From Rapana venosa (Eukaryota > Mollusca > Gastropoda > Neogastropoda > Muricidae): DNA of 64,000 nucleotides. Shown here one piece after another: positions 61,118-64,000 of this stretch. The notes below the pieces were generated by a model, which was given only the letters and a program-made list of their open reading frames with translations, was not told where the DNA came from and ran no database searches. Each line of letters begins with the position of its first letter. The first letter of the stretch is position 1. The DNA is taken from the NCBI GenBank assembly GCA_028751875.1, contig CM054167.1, forward strand, positions 20,230,412-20,294,411, read 5' to 3'. The translations under genes and the position numbers were made by a program.

Positions 61118-61163
<46 letters not shown>

Positions 61164-61935
61164 GAGGGGGGGAAGAAAACTAGAAAAGTAATGATAATAC
61201 TTTTAAACAGGAGCAAAATATAAACTCAACAATGTGGAAACATGAAATAACAATAATGTAACTACAATAAATATTCAAGTGGACTATGCAATAAACATCT
61301 GGCAATGGCAAATGCTAGCTTTGAATTTTCAAATACAGTTTCCAGAGACTGTTCAGAAAATGTAGGTAAAAAAAGTTTTACAATAGGGCACTCAAATATG
61401 ATATGAGTATTGGAAATATGATCCCCACATAGACATCTTACATGTTTACAAAATTTTGTAAGGAATGCATTTAATTTCATTCTAAAATATAGTGAATTAA
61501 CCCTTCTCACGGATATAAAACCCGAATCTATTTGAGAAGGAGCCACATAACAAGAAATATGGGCAGTGGTCAGACAACTTTTAAAATATCGTTCATTGAA
61601 TTGATCAGATTCTTTAAACTTACCCCATGAAGTTTGTTCTAATATTCGGTATCCCTCCTGTAGAGAAGTTCTATCGATTCCATGTCATGTCTTGCCCCCT
61701 TTTTTGCAGCTCTGTCAGCCCACTCATTTGAAAAAATTCCAACGTGAGAGGGCACCCAACAAAAAGAAACAGGAATACCTCTTAAACTTAGGAGGTGTAT
61801 TACATATTTAATTTCAAAAATAATTCCGGAGACCTTGAAGTTTGGGGATTTTATAGCATACAATACTGACTTGGAGTCAACACAAAGCAAGATATGAAAG
61901 AAGGAAAATGGAAAATCAAGAATATAGTTAAGAGA
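60985..61935 (-). mobile_element. RNase H-type LINE, copy 2
   Basis: The 3' end TTCAATTTAACGTCTGTTCA (+ strand) matches copy 1. The - strand reads ILLCVDSKSVLYAIKSPNF, a VSFCWVPSHVG block, NEWADRAAKKGARH, then frame damage, then RVNSLYFRMKLNAFLTKFCK and CLCGDHISNTHIIFECP to a stop at 61264. It is 5' truncated at a (GT)n tract, within the RNase H domain. Confidence 0.9.
61120..61162. repeat. Poly-G tract (43 bp) in the LINE 3' UTR
   Basis: Uninterrupted G run; poly-C in LINE sense. Copy 1 has about 16 at the matching place. Confidence 0.95.
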
Positions 61936-62038
61936 TGTGTGTGTGTGTGTGTTTGTGTGTGTGCATGCGCGCGCGCGTGCGCGCGCGCGTGGATGCATGT
62001 GCACACATGCAAGCGCGCGTAGTGTGTGAGAGAGAGAG
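61936..62038. repeat. GT/GC alternating tract and (GA)n
   Basis: GTGTGT, GCGCGCGCG, GCATGTGCAC and a short GA run. Confidence 0.9.
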
Positions 62039-62322
62039 ACTAAAAATTCGGGAGGTTTCATTCCATCAGACTAATACTAACACTGTCGATGACTCACACA
62101 GACTTCTACAGTAGCCTAACACAAGATAGGCCTAGGGTAAGAGAGGCTAACAAAGCTTGGCCCAGCATAGCCTACTATAGCGGCAGTCAACACATGTGGT
62201 CGGACACAGATCTGCTATCATATAAAATTATAGCGCCAACGACTAGCCCTGCCTACATCAAACGGATGCCATCAGATAACTACACTACACTACAACAAAA
62301 AACCAATAACACTCCACTGTAC

Positions 62323-62409
62323 CTGCAGTTCAGCAGCAGAGGTGGTGGGGCCGACAGCCGTGGTCACCCAGTTCACTGCAGTTGATAAAGCATCGAAGAG
62401 AAACGCCAT
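62323..62409 (-). CDS. RNase H-like fold gene, predicted exon 1 (start)
   Basis: ATG at 62409-62407 in an AACATGG context, 29 codons: MAFLFDALSTAVNWVTTAV, then GPTTSAAELQ, and donor CTGCAG|GTACAG, phase 0. The N-terminus is hydrophobic and amphipathic with no Lys/Arg, so a mitochondrial presequence is unlikely; a membrane-contact helix is possible. The frame joins exon 2 and exon 3 without a break to 387 residues. Called from splice signals, GC-rich coding character and phase, not from homology. Confidence 0.6.
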
Positions 62410-62487
62410 GTTGACTTGGACCACTTCAAACTGTTGGTCAACAGATAGCCTAGGCTAGGCCTAGGCTAGCATACAGGGGACTGAGCT

Positions 62488-62792
62488 ATATCCGCTCAGT
62501 GGTCAGAGCACTGGCTTTCCCCCAGCCAAGGTTAAGTTAAGCAGCATCCAGCAGCGTGGTTACGCCAAACAGTTGGATGGGTGACCGTTTGCGCGCGCGC
62601 GCCTTGACTTCAGTAAAGTATCCCAGTTCACCCAGCTGTAAATGGGTACCTGCTCTCTTCAAGGTAAAGCAGCGTGGGGAGAGGAGATGGGTGCCACCCT
62701 CAATATGATGGCCCCTGGAGAAAGGAGATCTCTGACGCCTGGCTCCCCTACGAACTTATAGGATATGAGACACCTTTACTTTAAAAAAAAAA
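62488..62792 (+). mobile_element. SINE C, diverged
   Basis: CCGCTCAGTGGTCAGAGCAC, GGTTAAGTTAAGCAGCATCC (small duplication in the 5S-like box A), GTTGGATGGGTGACCG, GC expansion, 3' end GAGACACCTTTACTTTAAAA. It lies just upstream of the RNase H-like gene's start exon. Confidence 0.9.
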
Positions 62793-63235
62793 AAGGCCTA
62801 GGGCATAGCCAACACGGAATGTTCTCTAGCCTAAATGGAGGACAGGCCTAGGCTAGTATAGGGCCCATGTCTTGTCTTGCCTTGTGGCTGTGACCAGGTC
62901 TGTTGATGCAACACTGGTGTGTGGGGTTGACAAAGACTCGCCGTGACAGGGTAGATGGTTATGCCGAAGGGAGGGGAGGGGGAAGGGGGGGGGGGAGAGG
63001 AAGGTCCCCCCCCCTCCCTCCCTCCCTCCCTCCTGTTGCCTGCCAAACGAGGATAGCCCAAGGGACTTGGACCAGTACAATTAACGTCTATGGCGTCCTT
63101 AAGTGGGATTTTATCGTAAACTTGTCAGGCTCGACAAAAAAATAGATAAATAAACTGTATGCCCTATCCCAGTCCGGGAATTTGGCGTGGAATGCTGCTT
63201 ACCGTATTCGGTAGTGTGCGTGTGTTTTTATTTTT
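62793..63235. other. Upstream flank with G-rich and C-rich tracts
   Basis: Purine-rich 62967-63003 followed by C-rich 63006-63033, then unique sequence. No gene was recognised. Confidence 0.4.
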
Positions 63236-63239
63236 ATTT

Positions 63240-63473
63240 TTAACATTTATTTTATTTATTTCTTTTATTTCGGGGTTAATGGAATAAGCATTCGTGTGCT
63301 TTTTAAAACCCAGTCCCCGTGTGTATGCAGCTTTGTAAATTTTGTCATCCGTTCCCACACCGGTACACAATGGTGGCATACTCTTCTCAAAAGCGAAACG
63401 GGTTTTAACGTGTGCGCAAGATGTTCTGCGTGTGTTCGCACACGGGACCTAGGTTTATAGTCTCATCGGAAGG

Positions 63474-63475
<2 letters not shown>
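63240..63475 (-). mobile_element. SINE A fragment
   Basis: Tail CTTTTATTTCGGGGTTAATG to TCTCATCGGAAGGACTG; the head is replaced by (GT)n. Confidence 0.85.

Positions 63476-63534
<59 letters not shown>
63476..63534. repeat. (GT)n microsatellite
   Basis: About 29 units, fused to the SINE. Confidence 0.95.
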
Positions 63535-63535
<1 letters not shown>

Positions 63536-63625
63536 CAGTTTAAAATGCGTCGCATTCGACCTCGAAATCGTAAGAGAAACGAATTCAAATTCTGACAATT
63601 CCATTATTTCTGTGAGCGTGTTCGG

Positions 63626-63626
<1 letters not shown>

Positions 63627-63666
<40 letters not shown>
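63627..63666. repeat. Poly-G tract (40 bp)
   Basis: Uninterrupted G run between unique sequences. Confidence 0.95.
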
Positions 63667-63667
<1 letters not shown>

Positions 63668-63805
63668 AGGTTCCCGGTAAAGTTCGGGAGTACTCTCTTA
63701 CTGTCTGCAGTAGTCTCGATATCTTAGAGTTTTTATTTCAACTGATATCTTTTTTATTGCCATTATTTTGGGTCGTGTTTGCATCTGTGTTAATATAACG
63801 ACAAT

Positions 63806-63997
63806 ATGCCAAACAGTCTTAAAGACAAAAAATCCAGTTATTCATGGACCAGGTTTGCGCGATTGAACGTCTCACACCACTTAGGGACAAGAGGATTACT
63901 TAACGACATCACATATGGCCGACAGACCTCGTTTTTGCAAAGTACTGTTCCAACTTATAAACTCCCCTGTGTCGATGCCAAGGGCCTGACAATGTAA
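63806..63997 (+). other. Candidate start-exon open frame at window edge
   Basis: 63 codons reading MPNSLKDKKSSYSWTRFARL, NVSHHLGTRGLLNDITYGRQ... to a TAA. Not low-complexity and free of repeats, but no family was recognised and no donor is clear before the stop. It could be a first exon of a divergent gene, or chance. Confidence 0.25.
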
Positions 63998-64000
63998 ACA

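Larger units (their letters stand above)
59333..62322 (-). other. Intron 1 of the RNase H-like gene
   Basis: About 3.0 kb containing (GA)n, alternating GT/GC, a SINE C, SINE A fragment, the second RNase H-type LINE and a 43-base G tract. Confidence 0.55.
62128..62852. promoter_or_regulatory. Cluster of AGGCCTAGG motifs around exon 1
   Basis: AGGCCTAGG occurs at 62128-62136, 62457-62465, 62794-62802 and 62844-62852; the second is inside the palindrome CTAGGCCTAG. They bracket the predicted start exon of the RNase H-like gene. A regulatory role is only an inference; the motif could also be a genome-wide simple motif. Confidence 0.3.

Overview
The window is animal nuclear DNA, most likely from a mollusc and probably a gastropod. 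The reasons are spliced GC-rich exons in AT-rich, repeat-dense introns, tRNA-derived SINEs with several interchangeable parts, CR1/L2-like and RNase H-bearing LINEs, and long (GT)n, (GA)n and poly-G tracts. The species is an inference. No prokaryotic feature was seen.

Three host genes are supported. (1) A kynurenine aminotransferase (KYAT3-like) gene on the + strand covers about 4.8-29.6 kb. Eight exons encode the C-terminal 306 residues, including the PLP lysine and the final stop; the N-terminal exons lie upstream of the window. (2) A class A GPCR gene on the - strand (47.93-45.80 kb) has two exons that join in phase to a complete 414-residue receptor. (3) A three-exon - strand gene (62.41-56.31 kb) has all introns in phase 0. 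It encodes a predicted 387-residue protein with a short hydrophobic N-terminus, an acidic low-complexity linker and a C-terminal RNase H-like fold that has lost two of the four catalytic carboxylates. I do not recognise it as a described family.

Mobile elements fill most of the rest. SINE family A has a tRNA head of two types, a shared body and at least three tails. Family B is tRNA-derived. Family C joins a tRNA-like A box to the 5S rRNA internal promoter. Family D is tRNA-derived. LINEs include a CR1/L2-like element with an open reverse transcriptase frame at 37.65-39.13 kb, three copies of an RNase H-bearing LINE (5.1, 27.4-29.3 and 61.0-61.9 kb) and fragments of endonuclease/RT elements. 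Nested insertions are frequent, e.g. SINE A containing SINE C containing the LINE at 37.36-39.44 kb.

The most unusual theme is tandem repeats at exon edges. The exon-4 donor of the KYAT gene (numbered within the window) is copied about 15 times as AG|GTGAG junctions. The exon-2 acceptor is copied three times with an immediate in-frame stop. The exon-5 donor is copied behind a pyrimidine tract, giving a possible 4-nt microexon. The intron after exon 6 holds about 2.8 kb of a 24-bp unit ending in a pyrimidine tract plus TAG. The stop codon of the RNase H-like gene lies inside a 2.1-kb minisatellite that looks like an expansion of the gene's own 3' end.
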